This document shows positions 27,778 through 35,645 of a DNA stretch of 64,000 nt, piece after piece. Below the pieces are notes generated by a model. The model ran no database searches and was not told where the DNA came from. It saw only the letters and a program-made list of their open reading frames with translations. Source of the DNA: CAZHNW01 sp942491575 (GTDB lineage: Bacteria; Spirochaetota; UBA4802; UBA5550); contig CALOBT010000025.1 of assembly GCA_942491575.1 (NCBI GenBank), positions 2,232,001-2,296,000 of the forward strand, read 5' to 3'. Position numbers and translations under genes: made by a program. The number at the start of each line of letters is the position of its first letter. The stretch's first letter is position 1.

Positions 27778-28197
27778 TCAACCGCTTCCGGCAAGAACCG
27801 GCCCGAAACTGTAACCCCGTGCTGCAGGTTTATAATACTTTTTGCCTTGTATTAAAAATGCCGGGTATTCTTTTTTTTCCTTCAAAAGAGGCAGTGGACG
27901 TGGCCCTGTCCATTTTCCATGGGGACTAAAAAGATTATACCTGATAGAGATAATATCTCCGGTTTTCAGAGCCGAAGCAGTTCTGTGAACCGAAGTAACC
28001 CTGGCCTTCACTTTTATTTCCCTTTCCGGACAGAAAAAACACCATTCCTTTTTAACTTTAAGAACTTTAATTTCGATATATTCAGCTGCATTTGCCTGAT
28101 CTTCCTGATAGAATTTCAGCTCTATTTCACCATGAAGAACAAGTGGAATAAAAAACAGCATTATTGTTGCTGAAAGATTTCTTTTGACCTTACTCAC
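27778..28197 (-). CDS. Uncharacterised secreted protein, OB-fold-like
   Basis: 139 residues. I prefer the GTG at 28197 because AAGGAG lies six bases before it; the ATG at 28212 has a GGAG only three bases away. The signal peptide is NLSATIMLFFIPLVLHGEI. The mature part is short and beta-rich with a CFFCP pair and the phrase LKTGDIISIRYNLFSPHGKWTGP, which resembles an OB-fold-like barrel. No family was recognised with confidence. It is convergent with the hybrid kinase gene. Confidence 0.65.
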   Translation of the reverse strand: MSKVKRNLSATIMLFFIPLVLHGEIELKFYQEDQANAAEYIEIKVLKVKKEWCFFCPEREIKVKARVTSVHRTASALKTGDIISIRYNLFSPHGKWTGPRPLPLLKEKKEYPAFLIQGKKYYKPAARGYSFGPVLAGSG

Positions 28198-28334
28198 GGC
28201 AATCTCCTTCATTTTCTCCGGTTATAAGAAGCGGGGTATATTAGTTGGTTTTTTCAAAAAAGTCAATAATTTCACCGTAAAAAGTTTCAAATGAGATATC
28301 CATACTATAAAAAATTTTATATAGATATATTCGG

Positions 28335-29741
28335 CTAATTTTCCATTTTTTTAAAATGATAAAAGGGACAAATCAACAGGAAGATCAGCACACTCATTAA
28401 GAAAAAAGAGGGAATTTCACTTAGAAACGGAAAAACATTAAAAATATTCCTGTTCCATTGGCCGTGAATAATAATAAAAACACGCACCATGCTGAGGGTT
28501 GTTGCAAGTACCATTATTCTCAGGTAGAGTAATCTTCTCCATCTGGGCAGGCCTTCATTATTCCAGTTGCGAAAAATCTTTTCCAGAAAAATGACGAATG
28601 GTATAAAAATTAATGGCGTAATAGTATATATATGTCGTGTCAAAGTAGTTACATGGAAGGCAGCAATCAGAACATTGGGGATTATCAGGGATATGAAAAA
28701 TATGCTTTCATGTTTATATCTCCTGTAGAAGGTCAGTACACCGGGAATAGCAAGTAAAAAAACAGGCGTAGCGATAAATATACCGGGTGTTTTATTCTTA
28801 ACCGCTGCAAAATTCAGCCATGATCCAGGTTTAAATAAACTGAAAAACAGGTTATCCAGACCGATCAGAAAATTACCAGACAATGCGCTGAGAAAAGTTT
28901 TCTCCTCTTTGAACAAAACATTGTATTTATTTGATTTAATGGTAATTTCATGAAATGCTGTATAATTGAATCCGATTAAGATTGAGTAGATTAAAGCAAA
29001 AATCACCAGTGAAAAAAGCAGAACTGATTTGTCTTCCTTGATAATACTGAGGGTCATCTTTCCTGTAATAACAAAATACAGCATAAAAGCTGGAAAAAAC
29101 AGGATATTTTGAATTTCTATAATTGATGAATATGAAAGCAGCAATACAATCAAAAAAATCGTTTTTCTAGTATTTACACTTACTTCCTTGACCTTTAAAC
29201 CTAAAAAAACCGCCCACATCATCGTTGCCATAGACGATGCATGTGAGAATAAATGTGTTCCCTCAAGCCAGGTAAGACTTCCGAATGCAAACACCATGGT
29301 AGAAATATAACTCAAAGTAAACCGGCGGGTTAGCAGTAAGAGGATGTTGAAAAATGCAAAAAGACCAAGAAGCGCCGAGATATTCGCCTGAAATACTATA
29401 AAAACCTCATGCAGTTTTCTATTTTCTGAAAAATAGTTAATCGGCATAGATTGCAGAAAGTCAGCTATCACATAAAAGGGAACAGCCAGCAATGCTGTAC
29501 CGGGAGATCTGTCTGAATAGAATTGGCCATCTTTTCTGGCACAATCAACAATGTCAGTATACTGGACAAAGTTATTAATACATACGGACCCTTCCTCGAC
29601 AAGTGATGCTGTCAGGGCGTAGTGACTCCCATCATTAGAAGATACGATATGAGAAGAACTGATAAAATAAATAAAACTTATCAGGAAGAAAGATACGACA
29701 AGAAGATACTTATCTTTTTTCTCTTGAATACCCATAATCAT
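28335..29741 (-). CDS. Polytopic GT-C-type glycosyltransferase-like membrane protein
   Basis: 468 residues with about ten hydrophobic segments. After the first segment comes SSNDGSHYALTASLVEEGS, the acidic-pair loop expected in GT-C enzymes such as PMT/ArnT (family 39), which use polyprenyl-phosphate sugars. YSDRSPGTALLAVPFY is a further typical loop. The start codon overlaps the stop of the upstream gene as ATGA, so the pair is translationally coupled to a degenerate membrane-anchored 5'-nucleotidase. A role in modifying a surface glycan is inference. Confidence 0.7.
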   Translation of the reverse strand: MIMGIQEKKDKYLLVVSFFLISFIYFISSSHIVSSNDGSHYALTASLVEEGSVCINNFVQYTDIVDCARKDGQFYSDRSPGTALLAVPFYVIADFLQSMPINYFSENRKLHEVFIVFQANISALLGLFAFFNILLLLTRRFTLSYISTMVFAFGSLTWLEGTHLFSHASSMATMMWAVFLGLKVKEVSVNTRKTIFLIVLLLSYSSIIEIQNILFFPAFMLYFVITGKMTLSIIKEDKSVLLFSLVIFALIYSILIGFNYTAFHEITIKSNKYNVLFKEEKTFLSALSGNFLIGLDNLFFSLFKPGSWLNFAAVKNKTPGIFIATPVFLLAIPGVLTFYRRYKHESIFFISLIIPNVLIAAFHVTTLTRHIYTITPLIFIPFVIFLEKIFRNWNNEGLPRWRRLLYLRIMVLATTLSMVRVFIIIHGQWNRNIFNVFPFLSEIPSFFLMSVLIFLLICPFYHFKKMEN

Positions 29742-31582
29742 TTTCCCTGTTTTTTCCTGAACAATAGTGAAACTGCCACGTTCAGGGAGATAAAAAAAAG
29801 TAAAACAGATAGTATCACCACAATAACAGTAACAGTTGTTGAAGAGGGATTTTTAAGGATGTTTTTAAGGGAAGAGCTGCTTTTTTCAATAAGCCATGGG
29901 GATGCATTTTTGTATTTAGCCTGGATATCAGGAACGGTATTTCCCGTTACATCTCTGAAATTTTTAAGATACCCGGTAAAGACGGAGAAAAGATCGACAT
30001 CACCAGAAGTTCTTTCCTTCAAGGAAATGATACTGCGGGGATTTATTTCAAAAAAACCAATGGGATGGTTATCCAGCTCCTGTAACTTTAATAAAGTCTG
30101 TTCTGTTGAAAGTATAATGCATAACCTGCCATCATCCTCCATATCATCAACTTTTTCATAAACACCATCAATTCCCTTCAATTCAACTGAAGTGATTTTA
30201 TCCAGGGGCAGTCTAAAATTATTATATACAGCCTTCAATCCTGAAAAATGAGGAGAATAATCTGCACCAATATATTTTTTAAAATTACAGGCAATCTCAA
30301 GCAGCAGTTTTATCTCCTTTATCGATAGTTTAAATAAAACCAGACTGTCTTCCGGAGTCCCTTCTTCATTTATCGAACCAGGAACAGTCATAAACAGGTC
30401 CTCAGGAAAAAGCATTCCATACTTATCGGGACAAATGCCAGCACTGCTGTCTGCAATCGTCAGGACTATATTCGTTTCCGGTAGATTACTTTGCCGATAA
30501 TTTTTTTTGTAAAAATGATACAGTGAATCATTAATCAAATCACGGTAAGCATCCCCGTTATTAGTTTTTTCAAAAGAGGGGAAAGTTTCTGCTACGGGAT
30601 TATCCGCATGCAGCTTTAACCGGTCAAGGATCCTTTTATTTATTTCTGATTTTAATCTATTGTAGGAAACAGTTGTACCGGGATCATTTTTATAATTTTT
30701 AAGTTCAATAAGTTTGAAATTGTCTACACGTGTATTTCCTTTATCAGTCTGCACACCTATTTGCCATAAATTTTTAGCGTATGGCTCAGCACGAAAAATG
30801 TGGGCACCCCTGTAAAAGGAATGAAGCGGTGCCTTTTTATCAAATTTGCCCAGGACAAGATCAATTCCATCGACTTCATGAATGAGCTGTTTATCCTTTT
30901 TTTCACCAGCGTAGGACAACACAACTATTAAATCAGCTTTTCCATTTCTATTAATCTCTTTAACAAGTCCCTTCACTACGCCAATAACATTGGTGAAGAA
31001 TATTCCCCTTTTTTTCAGGTATTCTTTTTTCTCAACAGAGGGAATTCCAATTACTGCAATAGACGTGTCTTTAACTTTATATATGTGATAAGTTTTAATT
31101 TTATTTTCAAGAATACCGGCTCTAAAGGCGCTTTTATTATTTTCATCCAGAAATATAATCCCCGATGTAAGGAGACGAGATTCCCCGCCGATTTCTGAGA
31201 GCATCTGAGTAAAAACGGATTCCTTAAGAAAATATTCATCGGTACCAAGATTTATCGAGTTGTACCCGACACGCTTCATCAACTGAAAAAATGGAAAATT
31301 TTCAGCAGCAATGGTATGAAGCAGACTTCCCTTTGAAAATCCTCCGGAGTCAAGAACCAGCAGAGAGCCTTTATTCTTTTGTTTTACCTGTTTTATAAAA
31401 CTGACTGCCTTTGACAGACCGCCGCTGACATTTTCCCCGCAGGAGCCGGTATAATTACCGCCTTCCACGTATGAATGAAGATCCGCCGTATGAACAATTG
31501 TTATTTCACCTGCGGCAGCATGTACCGACAAAACAATCAGGAACATAAAGGCTAATATAGAATAAAAAAACTTTCCCGACAT
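29738..31582 (-). CDS. 5'-nucleotidase-family protein with degenerate active site and C-terminal membrane anchor
   Basis: 614 residues. A signal peptide (SILAFMFLIVLSVHAAAG) is followed by a metallophosphatase domain starting ITIVHTADLHSYVEGG and then a 5_nucleotid_C-like domain. The N-terminal D-H pair is kept. Other metal-site motifs are changed: the usual DxGD reads DSGG, GNHE reads GTDE, the LSH motif reads LSYAG, and the GHxH motif reads LGKFD. Hydrolysis is therefore unlikely, and a binding or scaffold role is possible. The last 50 residues form one membrane segment (VTVIVVILSVLLFFISLNVAV) followed by RKKQGK, so the protein is anchored facing the periplasm. It overlaps the GT-C gene by 4 bases. 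Confidence 0.8.
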   Translation of the reverse strand: MSGKFFYSILAFMFLIVLSVHAAAGEITIVHTADLHSYVEGGNYTGSCGENVSGGLSKAVSFIKQVKQKNKGSLLVLDSGGFSKGSLLHTIAAENFPFFQLMKRVGYNSINLGTDEYFLKESVFTQMLSEIGGESRLLTSGIIFLDENNKSAFRAGILENKIKTYHIYKVKDTSIAVIGIPSVEKKEYLKKRGIFFTNVIGVVKGLVKEINRNGKADLIVVLSYAGEKKDKQLIHEVDGIDLVLGKFDKKAPLHSFYRGAHIFRAEPYAKNLWQIGVQTDKGNTRVDNFKLIELKNYKNDPGTTVSYNRLKSEINKRILDRLKLHADNPVAETFPSFEKTNNGDAYRDLINDSLYHFYKKNYRQSNLPETNIVLTIADSSAGICPDKYGMLFPEDLFMTVPGSINEEGTPEDSLVLFKLSIKEIKLLLEIACNFKKYIGADYSPHFSGLKAVYNNFRLPLDKITSVELKGIDGVYEKVDDMEDDGRLCIILSTEQTLLKLQELDNHPIGFFEINPRSIISLKERTSGDVDLFSVFTGYLKNFRDVTGNTVPDIQAKYKNASPWLIEKSSSSLKNILKNPSSTTVTVIVVILSVLLFFISLNVAVSLLFRKKQGK

Positions 31583-31716
31583 AAAGCAACCTGTGTATTA
31601 TAGAAATTCTATGCTGTTCTGATAGATATTTAAAGATGCCTGTATTGTAAATCCAATTTTTAATAAAAAGGGGAAGCTTTCACAGGATAAAAACCAGTAA
31701 TCCCTGATTGGCTTTT

Positions 31717-31899
31717 TCAATGTTCCCGTTTCTTTTCAGGGGAAGATTTTTCTTTTCCCCCAAACAAATCAGAACTATCACCGAGTACTCCCAGTTCCCT
31801 TAAATCAGCTATTATAATGGCCATTATTATCTCTTCTCTCGTACAGGTATCAGGCAGGTTATTGATGAAGCGTATAATTTTTTCCTTTGCTTTAGACAT
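31717..31899 (-). CDS. Small acidic/basic hypothetical protein
   Basis: 60 residues from the ATG at 31899, which has GAGGGGG seven bases upstream; an ATG five codons earlier has none. The first 45 residues form two amphipathic helices (EKIIRFINNLPDTCTREEI and IMAIIIADLRELGVLG) and the tail is charged. No family was recognised. It is the last of three small minus-strand genes. Confidence 0.55.
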   Translation of the reverse strand: MSKAKEKIIRFINNLPDTCTREEIIMAIIIADLRELGVLGDSSDLFGGKEKSSPEKKREH

Positions 31900-32065
31900 T
31901 TTTTGCCCCCTCATTCAGGTAACGAAGGAGGCAGCTTTAAATTTAAAAAGGAAGAAGAAAAATCATGGAAAACATAAATACCACGAAGAAAAGGAGGAAA
32001 CCTTCAATTACCGGACTGAAGAGAAAAAAGGAGCAATCCTGCTGAAACCCCTGACAACATTTCTC

Positions 32066-32245
32066 TTATTTCAGATTATACTTTTCTTTCAGCTGGAGTT
32101 TCATCTCTTCAGGCTGCGAGGCCATATATGATTTCCATCCCGGGCAGAAACCTATATGCCAGCGCCATATACGTCCCAGAAAAGATTTCGGATTGTTGTC
32201 ATATTTTGCCCTGAATTTACAATTTTCACAATTTGACTGTGCCAT
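32066..32245 (-). CDS. Small cysteine-containing protein (59 residues)
   Basis: The ATG at 32245 has AAGGAGACATTTA upstream. The product begins MAQSNCENCKFRAKYD and continues with PKSFLGRIWRWHIGFCPGW and ends EKYNLK. A CxxC pair plus a third Cys in a CPGW turn suggests a small metal or Fe-S binding protein. From memory it resembles short proteins found in anaerobes, but I cannot name the family. At 59 residues it is easily missed by length-filtered gene callers. Confidence 0.7.
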   Translation of the reverse strand: MAQSNCENCKFRAKYDNNPKSFLGRIWRWHIGFCPGWKSYMASQPEEMKLQLKEKYNLK

Positions 32246-32383
32246 TAAATGTCTCCTTACGATTATTATCGGTCATTATGCATCAATATATTTCTTCCCG
32301 TCAAACAAGAAAAAGGGTAACAGGTATAATAATCAAGGACTGGAGCATGGGAATGTCTGGGGAAGAGATTATACCGGGATAAT

Positions 32384-32617
32384 TTAAGTCTTTAAATTTC
32401 CCCTGATATTCTTTTTAATTTCAGCAGAGAGAAAAAAAGCGGCGGAATAAAAAGGCTTCCTCAGAAAATCATAAGAGGAGGTATTAACCCTCCCCTTATG
32501 TTTCTGTTTTCGATTATACACCGTTTTTGGTGTTTCACGCTTTGGCGCCTTTGTAACAAGGCGCATCCCGGAGTGGATCTGCCTGAGCAGTTCCTTCTCC
32601 TTTTTTTTCTTTTTCAT
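32384..32617 (-). CDS. Small basic protein with YNRK-KHK motif
   Basis: 77 residues from the ATG at 32617, which has GGAGG eight bases upstream; a more distant in-frame ATG at 32656 lacks a site. The core ELLRQIHSGMRLVTKAPKRE followed by TVYNRKQKHKGR resembles a conserved short basic family in proteobacteria whose function is unknown. The rest of the C terminus is hydrophobic and less familiar. Confidence 0.6.
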   Translation of the reverse strand: MKKKKKEKELLRQIHSGMRLVTKAPKRETPKTVYNRKQKHKGRVNTSSYDFLRKPFYSAAFFLSAEIKKNIRGNLKT

Positions 32618-32777
32618 CGCCAATACCTCCGGCTGAATATAGTTACTATACTCCACAGACCGGTTGATTGTGCAATACTTTTTCGGGAAAGGGCATATCC
32701 GGATTACCCGAATTCACCCTCTTCGACTCATCTTCAATTAAATATTCTTATCCGGTTGAAACAGGAAAAACCATGCA

Positions 32778-33938
32778 CTACAGGTATTTCTTTCGAATCA
32801 TAATCATCATATTCGATGCATTCCTGCCCCTTAGGCGGCCGTATCCGAACTGAAATGGCAGGGGACGTCCCTTTTTTTTGAAATCCGATGCCAGCTTTTT
32901 TTGAAATCGTACAGTACAGCCCCTGATGGGGATGGGCCTGTATTTACCGTAGAGAGAAATATCCCATGAACGGGGATCGAAATCTCCGTAGGCGATTCCG
33001 GAATCATCCTGTATTATGGCAGTACTCTTATAGAGGACGAACTGTTTCAGACGGGAATATTTTTTCATCTGCATCAGGTACACTGCAGATTTTAATAATG
33101 TCTTATACTCTCCGGAGGTGTTTAGAAATTTCCCTATGGGGGATTCTTGATTCACCGAATCATTATTCAATTTAACGGAAAGATACATCAACTCCCTTTT
33201 ACCGGATTCAGGTGACGCAGGATCACTGAAAAAAATACGGTACCCCCTGGGAGTTCCCTGCATATTATTTTTTTTATTTTCGGAAGGTACAATGGCACCT
33301 GAGTCGTTGACCTGGACGATATCTATTCCTTCTATAGTCAGCCCCATCCTTGCCATTAAGATCATTACAATGGGCAGTGTCCCTTTTAAACTTGAACTGT
33401 TCATATTACGCTTCATCCCCGCAGTGGTAAAATAATTAGCGCTACCATACCAGTAGAGGGTACGTCTTGCGGACTTAAGGGCTGAACTCAACCGGGGCTT
33501 TGTCATATCTGCTATGCGGGGAACAGTACCGGGTTTTTCCATGGCGATCATTACGAATCGTTTTGATTCGCCGAATAATAAATACATGTTAATAAAATCC
33601 GCGCCGCTTAGAGGGTACAATACGGTTTCACTTTTACCGGCCACCGGCGGCAGGTGTTGCTTATTCCATGATGAAACCTTTTTAATCGTACTATTATAAA
33701 TTCTTCTCCATGTGGCATCCATGGCTTTACTATGTTCACGGAAAATCTTTTTACCGGCCCTTTTTTCTAAAAAAATATTTTTACTGTCCTTCATACCCGC
33801 TAAAAACCGGGCAATTTCAGTATAATTATCCTTAGAAGATTCTGCAGAAAGAGGAGTTATAAGAATAAGTATGGCAATTGCAGCCGCTGCAGATCTCATT
33901 CCGCGGAGGTAACCCACTTTGATTCTGATACATTTCAT
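32778..33938 (-). CDS. Uncharacterised secreted protein
   Basis: 386 residues. The ATG at 33938 has AAAGGAA nine bases upstream, and the N terminus (positively charged, then SAAAAIAILILITPLSA) is a signal peptide. The mature part contains VLYPLSGADFINMYLLFGE, VMILMARMGLTIEGIDIV and GYRIFFSDPASPESGKRELMY. From composition it is a soluble periplasmic protein of alpha/beta type. The GADFxN and YLSVKLNN phrases occur in a conserved family I cannot name. Neighbours give no clear hint. Confidence 0.75.
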   Translation of the reverse strand: MKCIRIKVGYLRGMRSAAAAIAILILITPLSAESSKDNYTEIARFLAGMKDSKNIFLEKRAGKKIFREHSKAMDATWRRIYNSTIKKVSSWNKQHLPPVAGKSETVLYPLSGADFINMYLLFGESKRFVMIAMEKPGTVPRIADMTKPRLSSALKSARRTLYWYGSANYFTTAGMKRNMNSSSLKGTLPIVMILMARMGLTIEGIDIVQVNDSGAIVPSENKKNNMQGTPRGYRIFFSDPASPESGKRELMYLSVKLNNDSVNQESPIGKFLNTSGEYKTLLKSAVYLMQMKKYSRLKQFVLYKSTAIIQDDSGIAYGDFDPRSWDISLYGKYRPIPIRGCTVRFQKKLASDFKKKGRPLPFQFGYGRLRGRNASNMMIMIRKKYL

Positions 33939-34181
33939 GATTATATTCCTTTATCCTGTATAATTCGGAAAATTACAATCTGCTGCAGTATCGGGACCAA
34001 AAGCTGTTAAATTACTCACCAGAGGAAAGATAATTTCAGTCTCACTGTATTCTGTACTTTTTATTAAAAGCAGTTTCTGTTTCCGTTGTAAAGAGCTGTT
34101 TAATATTAATCATTTTAGCAAAAAAGGTCAAAACAATTTTTTCGTAATTTCCCTTTATTAACCAGGCAAAACTGACCCATA

Positions 34182-34203
34182 TTATTGAATACTCATTCAA
34201 TAA
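34182..34203. promoter_or_regulatory. 22-bp operator-like inverted repeat upstream of the CheD-like gene
   Basis: Arms TTATTGAAT (34182-34190) and ATTCAATAA (34195-34203) are perfect complements around four bases. TGAATxxxxATTCA cores are common in TetR-family operators. TTGACA at 34235-34240 could be a -35 element. The 361-bp spacer 33939-34299 holds nothing else I recognise. Confidence 0.45.
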
Positions 34204-34299
34204 ATCCCCCTCCCTCACATATCGCCTTATACTGTTGACAAAAAAACACTTTTTCATCAAACTGGATTTAATCAAATAAATACAGATATCGGGTAAAAT

Positions 34300-34827
34300 A
34301 TGACAAGTGACTTGTTTAAAATGGCCCTGGAAGACAAAAAAATCGTCTCCCTCAAAATGGGCGAAAGTTCCATAGTTGACCGCGACCACGCATTTCATAT
34401 CATCCTTGGCCCCTGTTCCTCGGTAGTCCTCTGCGGTGTCGATAAAGACGGCATGGTATGGCTGGGGGCGAACCATATGATTCGCGCCAGGGAAAAGAAT
34501 CTCGACATGGCCTTAAAGGATATTTCCCGGCTGCGCGGAGAACTTTTAAGCAGGGACGTACAGGGTGTCAGCTGCCTGGGAGTTTTCGGTGGCAGTTACC
34601 GTGAAGATAGTCTGACCCGTAATATGGCACAAAAAAATATAGAGACCATTCTTGAAACCCTGAGTCTCTTTTATCTCCCCATTGAGGTTTTCGAAACCGG
34701 GTACAGCCAGGATATCACCCTTCTCTACTCAGAGACAAGGGACAGCTTTTTAATAAAGAAAACCAATCTTGACAAGGGGCAAACTCGAATTTCCATGATA
34801 CCGGGTTCGAAAATATTGCTCAGGTAA
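34300..34827 (+). CDS. CheD-like chemoreceptor glutamine deamidase
   Basis: 175 residues. The stretch HIILGPCSSVVLCGVDKDGMVWLGANHM aligns with the CheD core: the catalytic Cys lies in LGxC and the His after a loop in GANHM. The C-terminal half (VSCLGVFGGSYREDSLTRNM, then NIETILETLSLF) fits the family, although the usual GGAxM motif is altered, so assignment is moderate. CheD deamidates receptor glutamines and interacts with CheC. No other che gene is adjacent. The nearest receptor gene is at 19.3-21.1 kb. Confidence 0.6.
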   Translation: MTSDLFKMALEDKKIVSLKMGESSIVDRDHAFHIILGPCSSVVLCGVDKDGMVWLGANHMIRAREKNLDMALKDISRLRGELLSRDVQGVSCLGVFGGSYREDSLTRNMAQKNIETILETLSLFYLPIEVFETGYSQDITLLYSETRDSFLIKKTNLDKGQTRISMIPGSKILLR

Positions 34828-34884
34828 ATTCTTTAAAATATCGGGGAAGTAGAAATCAGAATCCAATAATTAAAACCAGCGGGT

Positions 34885-35388
34885 CTAATACCCGCGAAAT
34901 TCTTTTTGCTGTGCCTTACGGTATATTTTCAGGAACCGGTCCCTGTGGAGTACATTGGGGGGCACCGTCAGCAGGGAGGCATAGCCTTCTCTGAGGAGTT
35001 TTTCATTGAGCATCTCTCCGTTCTGCAGGTAAAGGTATGCAAGGAGACGGCGGTACCGGTCCCGCTGCTGCACATCAAATTCAATAAAGATTATCATGTC
35101 CCTGCGGAGGAGGCCTTTAACATAACTCTTCACGGCTTTTCCACGGCGGAGGATATATTCGACATCAGCGGCAGAACCTTGGGCCTGACGGTAGGCCCGG
35201 CTGTTTCTTCTTGATTCGGGAGTATCGATACCGATGAGACGCACCTTTTCGTATCGCCCCCTGTACAGGACACCTATGGTATCACCGTCAATTATTTTCA
35301 CCACGGTAACCCGCTCGGCTGCGGAGAGTAAACTTCCCCCCCCGAGCAGGAAGAGCATAAATATGACAGCAGAGATGTTTTTTCTCAT
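34885..35388 (-). CDS. Secreted thermonuclease (SNase-family)
   Basis: 167 residues. A signal peptide (NISAVIFMLFLLGGGSLLSA) precedes VVKIIDGDTIGVLYRG, VRLIGIDTPESRR, a lysine-rich helix and DRYRRLLAYLYLQNGEMLNEKLLREGYA. These are the beta-barrel and catalytic motifs (Asp, Arg, Glu) of staphylococcal-type nuclease. It probably degrades extracytoplasmic DNA or RNA with calcium. Convergent with the CheD-like gene. Confidence 0.9.
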   Translation of the reverse strand: MRKNISAVIFMLFLLGGGSLLSAAERVTVVKIIDGDTIGVLYRGRYEKVRLIGIDTPESRRNSRAYRQAQGSAADVEYILRRGKAVKSYVKGLLRRDMIIFIEFDVQQRDRYRRLLAYLYLQNGEMLNEKLLREGYASLLTVPPNVLHRDRFLKIYRKAQQKEFRGY

Positions 35389-35562
35389 AACTATTCCTTA
35401 TATCCCACGGACCCGGTTTTTGAAAACCGCCCTTTTATGAATTGAACCTTTTTGTCGAGAGTAATAATTCGGCTACCTCTCCGCAACTGCTTTTCTTTCT
35501 GCAAACTAAAACCTCAACCTTCACGGTCAATCTTTGAGACTGGCGGTTCCAAAGATAAAACC

Positions 35563-35591
35563 TTGACAAAAATACATCTTTTTCGATAAAA
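35563..35591 (+). promoter_or_regulatory. Predicted promoter of the aldehyde oxidoreductase gene
   Basis: TTGACA at 35563-35568 and ATAAAA at 35586-35591 are 17 bp apart. The 5' leader of about 50 bp shows no obvious riboswitch. Confidence 0.4.
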
Positions 35592-35645
35592 AGTTGAAAA
35601 ATGTTACCAGCACAAACACAATAAAAAAATATACAGGTGAAATAA

